From the NCBI RefSeq assembly GCF_042453785.1, contig NC_091674.1, positions 20,495,001 to 20,559,000 on the forward strand: a DNA stretch of 64,000 nucleotides, given 5' to 3'. Under the pieces are notes generated by a model that ran no database searches, was not told the origin of the DNA, and was given only the letters and a program-made list of their open reading frames with translations. Positions 25,301 through 36,683 of this stretch are shown here, piece after piece (the stretch's first letter is position 1; the number at the start of each line of letters is the position of its first letter). This DNA is from Malus domestica. Taxonomy: Eukaryota > Streptophyta > Magnoliopsida > Rosales > Rosaceae. A program made the translations under genes and the position numbers.

Positions 25301-27735
25301 ATTCACAACCCCGGAAGAGGAAAATAGCACCAACTAATGACCCTAGTTTGAATCCGATCATCGCTCACTCATCCATTCCAACGTATGAGCTTATTCTAGA
25401 TTACGGTGATGCTTCAGATGAAACATGCCGGCCTCCCAAGAATCGTGAAATTTTGATCCACTACACAGTATTGGATGAGGTTTGGAATATGAATGAGATG
25501 ATCGTCAATGATGCATTCACATACTCAGTAGCTACTGACATCATTCTCAGCGATGACATTGAACCACATTCCGTCAATGAATGCCGACGTAAAACCGATT
25601 GGTTAAACTGGAAACAAGCAATCCAAGTCAAACTTGATTTGCTCACGAAACGTAAGGTATTTGGACCTATCGTTCCTACACCACCAAGCGTGAATCCCGT
25701 TGGCTACAAGTGGATTTTTGTGAGGAAGCGTAATAAGAAGAATGAAATAGTGCGATACAAAGCACGCCTCGTAGCGCAAAGATTCTCTCAGTGCCCAGGG
25801 ATTGATTACGAGGAAACGTATTCCCCCGTAATGGACGTTATAACGTTCCGCTACCTAATCAGTTGGGTACTTTCCGAAAAACTGAATATGCAGCTTATGG
25901 ATGTGGTAACCTTGTATCTTTATGGGGATCTAGATACGGAAATTTATATGAAAGTTCCATAAGGACTTCCATTGACTAGTTTAAATAGTTATAAACCACG
26001 GAACACTCTCTCAATTAGGTTAAGGAGGTCATTCTACGGATTAAAATAATCCGGGCGGATGTGATATAACTGTCTAAGTGAATATTTGAAAAGTCAGGGT
26101 TATGTGAACAACGAACTATGCCCATGCGTGTTCATAAAGAAGTCACATTCCGGATTTGCAATCGTTGCAGTTTATGTCGATGACATAAACCTCATTGGGA
26201 CTCCCGCAGAGCTTGAGGAAATTGCTACACACTTGAAATAGAAATTTAAGATGAAGGATCTTGGGAAAACTCGATACTGCCTCGGCCTGGAGATTGAGCG
26301 TTGTTCGGATGGAATCCTAGTACATCAATTAAACTACACCCAAAAGGTGTTGCGATATTTTTATGAAGATAAAGCAAAGCTTTCGAGTATACCCATGGTC
26401 GTTCGAACTCTAGATGCTAAACGAGATCCCTTCCGTCCAAAGGAGGATGAGGAAGAGATTTTGGAAACCGAAGTTCCTTACCTAAGTGCAATTAGGGCTT
26501 TATTGTACTTGGCTCAGTGCACTAAACCTGACATCTTATTCGCTGTTAATCTATTGGCTAGATACAACAATGCGCCCACACACAGGCACTGAAATAGTGT
26601 TAAAGACATGTTCCGCTACCTCAAAGGTACTACAGATTTGGGTTTGTTCTATACCCGCTAATCTCCAAGTGTTGCCGCCCCCTATGGCCATCAGATTGAT
26701 TCTTACCTTGTTGGTTACGCAGATGCTGGATATCTGTCTAATCCACATAGAGCACGTTCTCAAATGGGTTATGTCTTTATCGTTGGAGACACTGTTATAT
26801 CTTGGAGGTCTACCAAGCAAATGCTAGTTACGACTTTGTCTAACTATGCTGAGATTCTCGCCCTACATGAAGCATCGCGTGAGTGATTTTGGTTGAGAGA
26901 AGTTATGGAACATGTTTGTACCATACTTGACCAATCCCGAAACTACTGAACACCGGTCAACGTTATACCGTCAAAGACCCAGAAAAGTTTCCCTCCAACC
27001 AGGAGACAAATCACAACACAACACGTGTCGACATCAGAAGCTAATCATAGAGCTACACGTGTCAACATCAGAAGCCAATCACAAACCACACGTGTCAATG
27101 TCAGAATGAAACTAGAAACTAGAAACTCTCTTCTATAAATAGAGATCATTCTCTCACAATATTTCCAAATGTCATTTGTACTAAATCATTCACTAGTACA
27201 CACTAAAGGAGAGCTTGAACCTATGTACTTGTGTAAACCCTTCACAATTAATGAGAACTCCTGTACTCTGTGGACGTAGCCAATCTGCCACGTACATCTT
27301 GTGTTTGCTTCCCTGTCTCTATCCATTTACATACTTATTCACACTAGTGACCGGAGCAATCTAGCGAAGGTCACAAACTTAACATTTTCTGTTGTACCAA
27401 AGTTCTCACTGATTTTGTGCATCAACAGAACATATTCGAAGCACTAGTGGTCTTACATCAGCTGTTGACCTTCCTACGACGATCTTTGAAGACAATGCAA
27501 CATGTATCGAGCAGCTGAAGAAGGGATACATCAAATGAGACAACACCAAGCACATAACACCGAAGTTCTTTTACTCACACCAGTAGCAGCAGCATCAGAA
27601 CATTGAAGTCAAGCAAATCCATTCCAAGGACTACCTGGCCGATCTCTTTACCACGTCATTGCCCAAGTCTACATTTCAGAAGTTCATCCAAGGAATCGAT
27701 ATGCGTAAATTATCTGAGTTAAATCGCTTGTAGTT
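22330..27735 (+). pseudogene. Decayed gag-pol of Copia element 1
   Basis: Open pieces in changing frames show, in order: gag (22375-22936), the protease region with the motif VDSATTHT (about 23640), the pre-integrase region WHDHLGHPG...CKACSLGK (24060-24180), integrase (24240-24717), reverse transcriptase (25560-26230, with YVDDINLIG near 26175), and RNase H up to the C-terminal DYLADLF...LPKSTF (about 27620). At least eight in-frame stops or shifts separate them, and a solo LTR interrupts RNase H. It cannot encode working proteins. Confidence 0.88.
26913..27427. mobile_element. Solo LTR nested in Copia element 1 RNase H
   Basis: A 515-bp sequence TGTTTGTACC...GCATCAACA is flanked by a perfect 5-bp duplication GAACA (26908-26912 and 27428-27432). 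It cuts the RNase H reading exactly; removing it with one GAACA restores the alignment. Inside are three spaced CACGTGTC boxes (27022-27100) and a CTATAAATAGAG promoter box near 27133. It is a recombined solo LTR of a different family. Confidence 0.88.
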
Positions 27736-28188
27736 CTCTTATTTAGAAGTTATGTCTAGCTTAGGACGAGTATCTAGAAGCATCTAGCTTAGGGGGAGTA
27801 TCTAGAAGCATACTCACATGATCTTAATGTACTTTTTTTCCTACGATTAGGAGCATTTTTTCTCATTGGGTTTTTGCTACCTAACGAGGTTTTAATGAGG
27901 CACCCATCATGGGACGATCATACTTCGTTGAGTTTACTACCTTTGTCCAGTTTGATGTGCATTTTAGACATTATGCATACTTCTCACTTTTCTCCTTAGT
28001 CTATCGGTTTTCCCTATGCCTTGGGTTTTACCATAACGAGGTTTTGTGAGTTTTACTACAAATGCATACTTCACTTAAATTTGAGACTCGCGATCACCCG
28101 CTGTACTGATAACTTTATCAACTATTCTACCTTATATGCTGAAGATCTGATATGATGGTTTGTTGAGTATTTACATACTCAAGGGGAG

Positions 28189-28452
28189 TGTTGCAGTCAT
28201 ATTTAGAATATGAATGTGATTGTGTAAATCCTAGGGAATCTGAGAAAATATCTTATATTCCTCTTCGGATTACCTATTAAATATTGTAATCCTAAAGGGA
28301 AATTTTTTACCCTTCCTACTACTATAAATAAAGGCATAATGGGGTGAATCAAACACACTTCATAATTAAATCAATCTATCTTCTCTCTCAATATTACCGA
28401 ACCCCTCTCTCTCTCTAAACCCTAGATCGTTAAATCCAATAGGCCTACAACA
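28189..28452 (+). repeat. 3' LTR of Copia element 1
   Basis: 264 bp, preceded by AAGGGGAG; ends CCTACAACA directly before the ATTTA duplication. Confidence 0.9.
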
Positions 28453-28646
28453 ATTTAATTATTTTCATATATATCCTTTTAATATTTTTTATTTTTTTTA
28501 ATTTGTACACCCATATTCAATTTTCATGTTTAATTCAGAGAGTTTTAATAAAATAATCCACTGCAATTCATGTCTAATAGAAGCAGTAACCAAATCCTTT
28601 GATTCATAAAAAATAAAAGAGGTATTTGTTGATTTGCCCTCTGAAC

Positions 28647-29079
28647 TTGTATGCAGCTGCCAATGATTCCTCTGAACTTTAATTTTAGTCAATTACTCCT
28701 ATGAACTATTTTAATTGGCCAATTTCCCACTTAAACTTTAATTTTAGCTGATTATCCCCCTCAACTTTTATAAATAGCCAATTTTCCCCTGAACTATTTT
28801 ATAAACTATTTTCATCCTTTTTTCCCTCATAAGGTTGTCATGTGTTGTTTCCGTGATCAAGATAGATGGAAAATTGGATGAATTGTTTCCATGATCAAGA
28901 TGGATGGAAAATTAGAAGAATTTTCAAAATCTAACGCCAGAGGAAATTGGCTATTTATAAAAGTTCAGGGAGGTAATCGGCTAAAATTAAAGTTCAAGAG
29001 GGAAATTGGCTAATTATAAAAGTTCAAGGGGTAATTGGTTAAAATTAAAGTTTAGGGAGAAATTGACAACTTCATACAA
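28647..29079. mobile_element. Foldback/MITE with long inverted arms
   Basis: The left arm (TTGTATGCAGCTGCCAAT..., with repeated GAACTTTAATTTTAG blocks) is the approximate inverse of the right arm, which ends ...TTGACAACTTCATACAA. The arms are about 150-170 bp, each made of two or three 35-bp-like subrepeats. The centre holds a duplicated GATCAAGAT(A/G)GATGGAAAATT. No coding capacity. Superfamily not determined. Confidence 0.65.
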
Positions 29080-29378
29080 ATATATGAAAATAAAAAGACG
29101 CTTTATTATTATTGCAAACTGAGAAAATATCCATCTTTAATTTGCATATCCCAAAAGAAATTAGAGAAAACATGCTGCCTCTAATTAAGTTGGAACAAAT
29201 CCAATAAAAAGGCCTACCTGGCTAGAAACAAAACCCTAAAACCTGAACGACAAGTAAAAATTCTAAAAAATAATAAATAAATTTTAAAATAAAAAAAAAC
29301 AAACAAAAACATAGATGATCGATGACCAACTAACAAAGCCTATCTAAATTATCACGATCAACTATTAATTCGATTTAG

Positions 29379-29690
29379 TTAACCTCTATGAGGTACTCTG
29401 GGCGGATAGCGTTGAGCGCAATTTTGTCTGAGCTCGGGAGTATAGTAGTTATTGTTGAACTGATTGAACATTGGGCCATAACAATATTCGTCAATTTCCA
29501 CGACGGCAGCACAACATTCCTGTCCAACGTGACTAAAATCGGCAAAAAGGAATCCACCAAGAATGTCAAGCACACAACTTTCTACCGTATTCAGAGTGTT
29601 GAAAGATTTGGTAGAGTTCTCCGCAGCAGTCATGGCAAATTTCACAGAGAGTTGAAAGAGAAGACGAGAAAGATCTGTTTGACAGGATAG
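29379..29690 (-). pseudogene. Prolamin-like (ECA1/egg-cell-secreted type) gene remnant
   Basis: The minus-strand reading contains VESCVLDILGGFLF, then ECCAAVVEIDEYC and LRQNCAQ, the spacing of the plant prolamin-like/ECA1 domain of small secreted reproductive proteins. Five of the six expected cysteines are present; the first (usually C-W) is replaced by Ser-Phe. No ATG lies upstream in frame: the reading is open back to a TGA, and the only ATG (Met-Thr-Ala) would leave no signal peptide. The intact Copia element 2 starts about 65 bp upstream. Probably a pseudogene whose start decayed; a diverged unannotated start is possible. Confidence 0.55.
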
Positions 29691-29756
29691 AAAATTGCGA
29701 GAAAATCAAGAACACAGAAGCGGGAGATCAACGTCGGCGGACTCCGGCGATGATAC

Positions 29757-30118
29757 TGTTGGAATATAAGTGTGTGTGCTGTGTTTTCTTAATGTTTCTA
29801 AGTTTAAATGTGAGCCATTGGATTATAGACCAATTGGACAGCTGAGATGTAATCTTAGCTTTAGTTTTGCATATTGCCACTTGTATCTATCTTATAGGAT
29901 AGATTACATGAAGGGTTGTGATTGAGTTGTGAATTCTCTTTCTTCGGGTATATCCTTGCACACGTCTTGTGTGCAGATTATGAATGAAAGAAAAGCTTTG
30001 TTCGTTTTGGTTTTTTGCTTTGAACATCCTAGCTGCATTCATCTGTGTAGGAAGAAATCATTCATTTACTTCTTGATTTCATTTCTACAAAACAGGGTCA
30101 TATTCCTACTTTCTAACA
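29757..30118 (+). repeat. 5' LTR of Copia element 2
   Basis: Starts TGTTGGAATATAAG and ends TTTCTAACA. Near-identical to 34283-34644. Confidence 0.95.
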
Positions 30119-30185
30119 TGGCCTCAGAGCCAAGTTCAATCGCTTAATCTGGGAGATTGAATCTGTGAAAAGGTCTGTGTCTAAC

Positions 30186-33100
30186 ATGGCAGGATCTGGA
30201 GGAGGTGATCTGAGAGCGCCGATCTTCACCGGCGAGAATTATGAATTCTGGAGTATAAGAATGAAAACTATTTTTAAGTCTTATGGACTATGGGAATTTG
30301 TGGAAAAAGGAATCGAGAGCTCAGATTCGAAGGGAGCTGCCTCAGATCTGAAGATGAATGAGACAGAGGGATCGAGTGACGCTTCATTGCTCACGGAGAA
30401 GCTCATGAAAGATGCCAAGGCGCTTGGGTTGATTCAGGGAGCAGTCTCGGATGAAATTTTTCCTCGGATTTCACACGAAGAAACTTCTAAGGGAGCCTGG
30501 GATATTCTGATGCAAGAATTTCATGGAGACAAACAGGTTAGAAGTGTTAAACTACAAGGTCTTCGTAGAGAATTTGAGTATACCAGAATGAGAGATGATG
30601 AATCAATTTCTGTTTATCTTACAAAATTATTCGATCTGATAAATCAAATGAGAAGTTATGGAGAAGAGTTATCTAGAGAGAGGATTGTGCAAAAATTATT
30701 AATTAGCTTACCTTCTGCGTATGATTCTATATGCTCTGTGATTGAACACTCAAGGGACATAGATGTGATTGAGGTTCAAGAGGTAGTAGCCTCACTGAAA
30801 AGTTTTGCACAGAGGTTGGAGAGACATAGTGAAAACAAAACTGAGAGAGCATTTGCAAGTTTAAGTGTGAATCCCAAGTCTGTCAATTCTCCTGGAAATC
30901 AAGGAAATAGATATCAAAAGAATTGGAAGCCAAAATACAAAAATTGGAATCAAAAATCTGTCTATCAATCTGGAAAGCAAATTGTAGCTGCAGAAAGGGG
31001 AAGAAATCCTTGCAAGCACTGTGATAAGTACCATTATGGAGAGTGTTTTCTTAAAGGCAAGCCTAAGTGTCATTGTTGTGGAAAAATTGGTCACATTGCA
31101 AGGGATTGTAATACTAAGAAAAATGCTCAAGGTGTTCAACAACTAAACTTTGCAGCTCAAATTCCTGCTACAACTACTATGTTCTATGTCAGTAATGAGG
31201 TTGACAAGAAGCCTATTGAAGATGTATGGTATGTGGATAGTGGTTGTAGTAACCACATGACAGGTAGAGAAGATGTATTGATTGACATTGACAGAAGCAT
31301 AACTGCCAAGGTAGAAATGGGAACTGGACAGTTGGTTGATGTGATAGGAAAAGGAAGTTTGGTAGTGGATACAAAGATGGGAAGGAGATATATACATGAA
31401 GTAATGCTTGTCTCAGGTCTCAAAGAGAATCTACTAAGTGTAGGACAGATGATGGAGCACGGGTATTTCCTTATTTTTGGAGATAACAAAGCAGAAATTT
31501 ATGATGATTGTTCTCTTTCAAATTTGGTTGCTAAGGTACCAATGAGAGGAAACCGAAGTTTTCCTTTGAAATTCCAAACAGATTTGCATCTTGCATTAAA
31601 AGCAAGTGTAAATGAGTCAACATTGATCTGGCATAGAAGAATGGGGCATCTAAATGTTAACAGTCTGAAGCTACTACAGGAGAAAGAAATGGTATTTGGA
31701 TTGCCAGAAATCAAGATCACTAATAATGTGTGTGAGGGGTGCACTCTTGGGAAACATTGCAGAGACTCTTTTCAAAGGGAGACAGCAAGTAGAGCTACTG
31801 TTCCATTGGAGTTGGTACACACAGATGTGTGTGGACCAATGCAAACCATTACCAAAGCTGGAAATCGATATTTTCTTACTTTCATAGATGATTGTACTCG
31901 GATGTGTTGGGTATATTTTTTGAGATACAAATCAGATGTATTCAATGTGTTTAAGAAGTTCAAGGCCACTGTTGAATTGCAAAGTGGATATAAGTTGAAA
32001 AAACTAAGAAGTGATCGAGGAGGTGAATACACATCTATTGAGTTTAATAGATTCTGTGAAGAAGTGGGAATGGAAAGGCAACTCACTGTGGCATACTCAC
32101 CACAGCAGAATGGAGTGGCTGAAAGGAAGAACAGAACTATTGTAGAGATGGCTAGATGTATGATGGTTGAAAAGAATATACCACTGGAATTTTGGGCTGA
32201 GGCAGTCAACACTGCAGTGTATGTTCTAAATAGGTGTCCAACTAAGGCATTAGATAAGAAAACTCCATTTGAGGCTTTTAGTGGAAGAAAGCCAGGGATC
32301 AAACATCTAAAAGTGTTTGGTTCTCTGTGCTATGCACATATTCCAGAGCAGCAGAGACAAAAGCTTGATTCAACCAGTACAAAATGTGTGTTTCTGGGAT
32401 ATGGAAGTTGTGAGAAAGGCTACAAGCTTTACAATATCGACTCTGGAAAAGTCATTATTTCCAGAGATGTGGTGTTCAAAGAGGAAGCTTGTTGGGATTG
32501 GAATGCACAAAAGGAGTGTAGTCTTAAAGTACCAATTACTGACTGTCTTACTGAGAAAGGACATGAGACTGAAGGAACAAGTTTGAGTCAAGCTGAGATC
32601 TCTGAAAATGATGTTGAAATACCAGAAGAGAGTGAAGAAATACACGTTAGATTTAGTTCAGGTCCACAGGATGTTGATCACACACCTCTGAAATATAAAA
32701 GTATTGCAGAAGTGTATGAAAGATGTAATCTGTGTATACTTGAACCTGAAACATTTGAAGAAGCTGCCAATGATGAAGCATGGCAGAAAGCAATGGAGAG
32801 TGAAATTGCAATGATAGAAAAGAATAATACTTGGGAGCTAGTTAATAGACCATCTGATAAACCAGTAATTGGTGTCAAATGGGTTTACAAACTTAAGCTG
32901 AATCTTGATGGCTCAGTTCAGAAAAACAAAGCAAGACTGGTTGCAAAGGGATACTCTCAAAAGCCTGGTATAGACTTCAATGAGACTTTTGCACCGGTTG
33001 CTAGGCTTGATACAATAAGGACCTTGGTTGCTTTGGCTGCACAGAAAGGATGGAACCTTTATCAGTTAGATGTGAAGTCAGCATTTTTAAATGGAGTCTT

Positions 33101-34295
33101 GCAGGACGAGGTTTATGTTGATCAACCCCCTGGGTTTGTGATTAAAAACAAGGAAGATGGGGTGTACAAACTCAAGAAGGCACTTTATGGTCTTAAGCAA
33201 GCTCCAAGAGCTTGGTATGAAGAAATCAATTCCTATTTCACCAAGGCAGGTTTTCAAAGAAGTCCTAGTGAGGCAACTTTATATGTGAAGATTGCTAAAG
33301 ATGGAATACTTATTGTTTCACTGTATGTAGATGATATAATCTACACTGGGAATTCTAAAGAATTGTTGATGGAGTTCAAGACTGCAATGATGAGACAATA
33401 TGAAATGACTGATCTTGGTTTGTTGCATCATTTCTTGGGTCTTGGTGTGATACAAACTGATAATTGCATTTTCTTGCATCAGAAGAAATATGCAAAGACA
33501 CTGTTAGACAAGTTTGGTTTCAAGGATTGTAAACCTGTGGCTACTCCTCTGGCTGTGAATGATAAACTGTCTAAAATGGATGGTAGTGAACAAGCTGATG
33601 AAGGTCTATATAGGCAGATTGTTGGAAGCCTATTATACTTGACTGCAACAAGGCCAGATATCATGTTTGCAGCAAGCTTGTTGGCAAGATTCATGCATGG
33701 TCCTACTAGAAAACATATGGGAACAGCTAAGAGGGTGCTGAGATACATTCAAGGCACACTTGACTATGGTATAGCATATGAGAAAGGAAATGAAGCAATG
33801 CTTATCGGCTACTGTGACAGTGATTGGTCAGGTAGTGAGGATGACATGAGGAGCACATCAGGATATGCATTTAATCTTGGTTCAGGAGTGTTTTCATGGG
33901 CATCAGTCAAGCAAAGTAGTGTTGCATTATCTACTGCAGAAGCTGAATATGTTAGTGCAGCAGAGGCCACAGCACAAGCAATTTGGTTGAGATTTGTTCT
34001 CTCGGATTTTGGTGAAGAACAGGTTGAACTAACTACAATCTTATGTGACAATACATCTGCTATTGCCATAACCAAAAATCCTGTGCATCATCATAAGACA
34101 AGACATATAAACAGGAGGTTTCATTTCATTCGTGATGCACTGCAAGATGGAGAAATTGACTTACTGTACTGCAAGACAGAGGAACAAGTTGCAGATATTT
34201 TCACTAAGGCTTTGTCTAGAGATCGGTTTGAATTTCTGAGACAGAAGCTTGGAGTAATTTCAGCACAACACTTAGAAGGGAGTGTTGGAATATAA
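30186..34295 (+). CDS. Copia gag-pol polyprotein, uninterrupted
   Basis: A single open frame of 1,369 residues from the ATG at 30186 (an in-frame GTG lies 7 codons earlier). Gag is N-terminal (about 1-290), followed by a CCHC zinc knuckle at about residues 295-308. The protease active site is WYVDSG (Asp about 351). The pre-integrase zinc region is followed by integrase, with its first Asp about 547 and [10 protein letters not shown] containing the catalytic Glu. Reverse transcriptase carries YVDD at about 1047-1050, and RNase H has CDSDW and STAEAEY. The stop codon lies inside the 3' LTR. All catalytic motifs I looked for are present. As in other Copia elements, one polyprotein would be cut by its own protease. 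I do not assign a lineage. Confidence 0.95.
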   Translation: MAGSGGGDLRAPIFTGENYEFWSIRMKTIFKSYGLWEFVEKGIESSDSKGAASDLKMNETEGSSDASLLTEKLMKDAKALGLIQGAVSDEIFPRISHEETSKGAWDILMQEFHGDKQVRSVKLQGLRREFEYTRMRDDESISVYLTKLFDLINQMRSYGEELSRERIVQKLLISLPSAYDSICSVIEHSRDIDVIEVQEVVASLKSFAQRLERHSENKTERAFASLSVNPKSVNSPGNQGNRYQKNWKPKYKNWNQKSVYQSGKQIVAAERGRNPCKHCDKYHYGECFLKGKPKCHCCGKIGHIARDCNTKKNAQGVQQLNFAAQIPATTTMFYVSNEVDKKPIEDVWYVDSGCSNHMTGREDVLIDIDRSITAKVEMGTGQLVDVIGKGSLVVDTKMGRRYIHEVMLVSGLKENLLSVGQMMEHGYFLIFGDNKAEIYDDCSLSNLVAKVPMRGNRSFPLKFQTDLHLALKASVNESTLIWHRRMGHLNVNSLKLLQEKEMVFGLPEIKITNNVCEGCTLGKHCRDSFQRETASRATVPLELVHTDVCGPMQTITKAGNRYFLTFIDDCTRMCWVYFLRYKSDVFNVFKKFKATVELQSGYKLKKLRSDRGGEYTSIEFNRFCEEVGMERQLTVAYSPQQNGVAERKNRTIVEMARCMMVEKNIPLEFWAEAVNTAVYVLNRCPTKALDKKTPFEAFSGRKPGIKHLKVFGSLCYAHIPEQQRQKLDSTSTKCVFLGYGSCEKGYKLYNIDSGKVIISRDVVFKEEACWDWNAQKECSLKVPITDCLTEKGHETEGTSLSQAEISENDVEIPEESEEIHVRFSSGPQDVDHTPLKYKSIAEVYERCNLCILEPETFEEAANDEAWQKAMESEIAMIEKNNTWELVNRPSDKPVIGVKWVYKLKLNLDGSVQKNKARLVAKGYSQKPGIDFNETFAPVARLDTIRTLVALAAQKGWNLYQLDVKSAFLNGVLQDEVYVDQPPGFVIKNKEDGVYKLKKALYGLKQAPRAWYEEINSYFTKAGFQRSPSEATLYVKIAKDGILIVSLYVDDIIYTGNSKELLMEFKTAMMRQYEMTDLGLLHHFLGLGVIQTDNCIFLHQKKYAKTLLDKFGFKDCKPVATPLAVNDKLSKMDGSEQADEGLYRQIVGSLLYLTATRPDIMFAASLLARFMHGPTRKHMGTAKRVLRYIQGTLDYGIAYEKGNEAMLIGYCDSDWSGSEDDMRSTSGYAFNLGSGVFSWASVKQSSVALSTAEAEYVSAAEATAQAIWLRFVLSDFGEEQVELTTILCDNTSAIAITKNPVHHHKTRHINRRFHFIRDALQDGEIDLLYCKTEEQVADIFTKALSRDRFEFLRQKLGVISAQHLEGSVGI

Positions 34296-34644
34296 GTGTG
34301 TGTGCTGTGTTTTCTTAATGTTTATAAGTTTAAATGTGAGCCATTGGATTATAGACCAATTGGACAGCTGAGATGTAATCTTAGCTTTAGTTTTGCATAT
34401 TGCCACTTGTATCTATCTTATAGGATAGATTACATGAAGGGTTGTGATTGAGTTGTGAATTCTCTTTCTTCGGGTATATCCTTGCACACGTCTTGTGTGC
34501 AGATTATGAATGAAAGAAAAGCTTTGTTCGTTTTGGTTTTTTGCTTTGAACATCCTAGCTGCATTCATCTGTGTAGGAAGAAATCATTCATTTACTTCTT
34601 GATTTCATTTCTACAAAACAGGGTCATATTCCTACTTTCTAACA
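34283..34644 (+). repeat. 3' LTR of Copia element 2
   Basis: Contains the last codons and TAA of the polyprotein. Followed by GATAC and then host sequence with a GA microsatellite (34691-34748). Confidence 0.95.
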
Positions 34645-34859
34645 GATACCATGTAGAAAGTACAATCTTAGTGAGTAAGAAAACTGAATCAGAGAGAGAG
34701 AGAGAGAGAGAGAGATTAGAGAGAGAGAGAATGTAGAGAGAGAGAGAAAATTGTGAAACTGTTTTTCATTACTCATTGTATCCTCTGTACATGAAGTATT
34801 TATACATAAATACCAAAGCTAACTATTTTAGGTGACTTGGCATTCCCCTAACTAACACA

Positions 34860-35330
34860 CACAGACTAAAGATCTAATCTGGTGCCTTACACCTTTGATA
34901 ACCGTGTGAACCTTCAGTACTCCTAACACAGAGACGACCAACATCTTCGAATGCCATCGTATGGCGTTTGCACTCTCGGTCTCCGTGGCTGCTGTCTTGG
35001 AGCGGCTGTTGTTGGTGTTGGTGGTGGTCGCACTCTCGGTTGCTGCTGCTTTGGGGCGGCTGGAGTTGGGGTTGGTGGTGGTCACACTCTCGTTTGCTGC
35101 TGCTTTGGGGCAGCTGGAGTTGGTCTTGGAAATGTCGGTGTTGGAACTGATGGAGGAAATAGCCGCCCGCCACCGCCAAAATAAAAGCCAAGTCGTGAAA
35201 CTGACTTTGGATGTGCTACACGATCGACATCAGATTTGGGATTAGACCTCCCAAACCCTACTTCGAACAATGAAGTCGAGCACACCAAAAGCAAAACAAT
35301 AGAGATTGCTGTCTTGAAGTCCTCATGGAA
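34860..35330 (-). pseudogene. Second prolamin-like/ECA1-type remnant: signal region, Pro-rich repeats
   Basis: Reading the minus strand from 35330, there is a hydrophobic stretch AISIVLLLVCSTSLFEVGFG like the end of a signal peptide. A linker follows, then a proline-rich part (PTPTFPRPTPAAPKQQ) encoded by about three 60-bp tandem repeats (34985-35145). Next is RRCWSSL, which matches the first-cysteine motif of the prolamin-like domain, and frameshifted debris. There is a stop within the repeats and no start Met: the expected start abuts the broken end of the Harbinger element. Glycine-rich plus-strand readings here are shadows. Confidence 0.4.
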
Positions 35331-36470
35331 TGCTTCCTAATAAAATTGTGTAAGGCCATTGAAGCAACAACAATTTGTACCTGTTTTTCAAAAGGGAAGT
35401 TATGCATGAGAAGAATCATTGTCCATCTATTTTTCCAAACACCAAAAGTTCTTTCTATTGTGCATCTTAGGGATGAATGTCTCTGATTAAATATCTCTTT
35501 TTTCCCTCTTGGATGACTTCCACGTCGAAATTCAGGAAGATGATATCGTTCACCCCTATAAGGTCCAATATATCCATTCATATGTGGATATCCAGCATCA
35601 ACTAAATAATATTTGCCTACACCATAATTGAAAAGAAAAATATAAAGATTTTTGTGTTCATAAGATAATAAATAAATAAACACATTCATATAAGACTAAG
35701 GTTGATTACTAACCAGAAGGGGGATAAGGAAATTTCAATTCTGTTCTTCTCAAGGCCTCCATGAATATACGTGAATCATGAGCAGCACCCTCCCATCCAG
35801 CCCAAACAAATGTGAAACACATATTAAAATCACATACAGCCATAACATTTTGGGTTGTATTTCCTTTTCTACCTATATATGGCACTTGCATTTCTCTAGG
35901 TACCACAACTGGGACATGTGTTCCGTCAATTGCCCCTATGCAACCTTTAAAATATGGCCAATACCGATTGTCATCCTTAATTTTATTTGATACTCTCTTG
36001 AATTGCCGGTCATGTGGACATATAATATCAGTAGCCATGCGAGAAACAACATCTAATAGTATCCCAAACCACCTAGAAACAGTCTCTCCAGAGCGTTGAA
36101 ACCTTTCTTGGACCATCCTATTAGTGTGCCCATGACCTAATGTGTTTAGAAACATTGCTAATGCTTCTTCTAGGGTTATATCTCCAATTCTTTTTAAGCC
36201 ATAATCACGCTTCAAAGTCTCTAACAAGTCCTTAAAAACATGTTGTTCCATCGTAAATTGTTCATGGCATCTTATAGGTTGACCATTTAAAACTTCCATT
36301 ACCCATCTATATCCCGTATACGAAGAAGTCCTACAAGGTTCTTTGTCAACATACTTTAACCATTCAAAGACAACCGTGACACAGCTTGCAGAAACCAGTT
36401 GATAAAATTCATCATCACTTCCATCAGTAGAGTTGTTTGTATTGCTACTATCACTGCTGCTAGAACTCAT
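35258..36470 (-). CDS. PIF/Harbinger transposase (DDE_4 type)
   Basis: The nuclease that cuts and pastes PIF/Harbinger elements. Two exons, complement(join(35258..35616,35714..36470)), give 371 residues with a GTTAGT donor and GTGTAG acceptor; the codon GGC is split. The start is the ATG of MSSSSSDSS at 36470. The N-terminal half contains an HTH-like region; catalytic residues are visible as Asp in GAIDGTHV, Asp in AAHDSRIF and Glu in CTIERTFG. After HNFIRKH the reading runs into unrelated sequence that looks like the prolamin-type remnant, so the natural C-terminus is probably lost. Upstream on the same strand is the Myb-like partner gene. Confidence 0.82.
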
Positions 36471-36683
36471 ATCTGTAAACACAAAAGAAAATTTTAATAC
36501 GAGAGGAATATATAATCATGGCAAAAATAAAGATCACATTCTGAATAAAGTTGTAAAAAAATCATATAATTAAAGATATTATAGGCACACATGTTTAACC
36601 AATCCATTACATAATAAATACTTATTCAACCACCAAAAAAAAAAACATGTTGAAAAATATAATCCTAAGATAAATGTGACGAA

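Larger units (their letters stand above)
16652..28452 (+). mobile_element. Copia element 1, complete but decayed, with two nested insertions
   Basis: LTRs at 16652-16920 and 28189-28452 begin TGTTGCAGTC and end CCTACAACA. ATTTA flanks the element at 16647-16651 and 28453-28457 as a perfect 5-bp duplication. The sequence after the 5' LTR reads CGTTATCAGCATGCTC, the likely primer-binding region. A purine run AAGGGGAG precedes the 3' LTR. Order of domains (gag, protease, integrase, RT, RNase H) is Copia. The interior is interrupted by an LTR element at 17699-22047 and a solo LTR at 26913-27427, which explains the 11.8-kb length. The LTRs have diverged visibly, so it is old. Confidence 0.9.
29757..34644 (+). 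mobile_element. Copia element 2, young and apparently intact
   Basis: 4,888 bp, with LTRs 29757-30118 and 34283-34644 (362 bp each). GATAC flanks both sides (29752-29756 and 34645-34649). By eye the LTRs differ at one base (C/A in AATGTTT(C/A)TAAG). The sequence after the 5' LTR, TGGCCTCAGAGCC, resembles the initiator-Met tRNA primer site. The purine tract GAAGGGAG precedes the 3' LTR. All parts needed for autonomous transposition are present. Confidence 0.95.

Noticed and set aside
29929-30147. Open frame in the 5' LTR of Copia element 2 (repeated at 34455)
   Set aside because: It is LTR sequence present identically in both LTRs, not a separate gene.
31696-32645. Several open frames overlapping the Copia element 2 pol region
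   Set aside because: Shadows of the 1,369-residue polyprotein in other frames.
34951-35184. Plus-strand Gly/Cys-rich frames
   Set aside because: Produced by the 60-bp tandem repeats; the minus strand makes better sense as a proline-rich linker.
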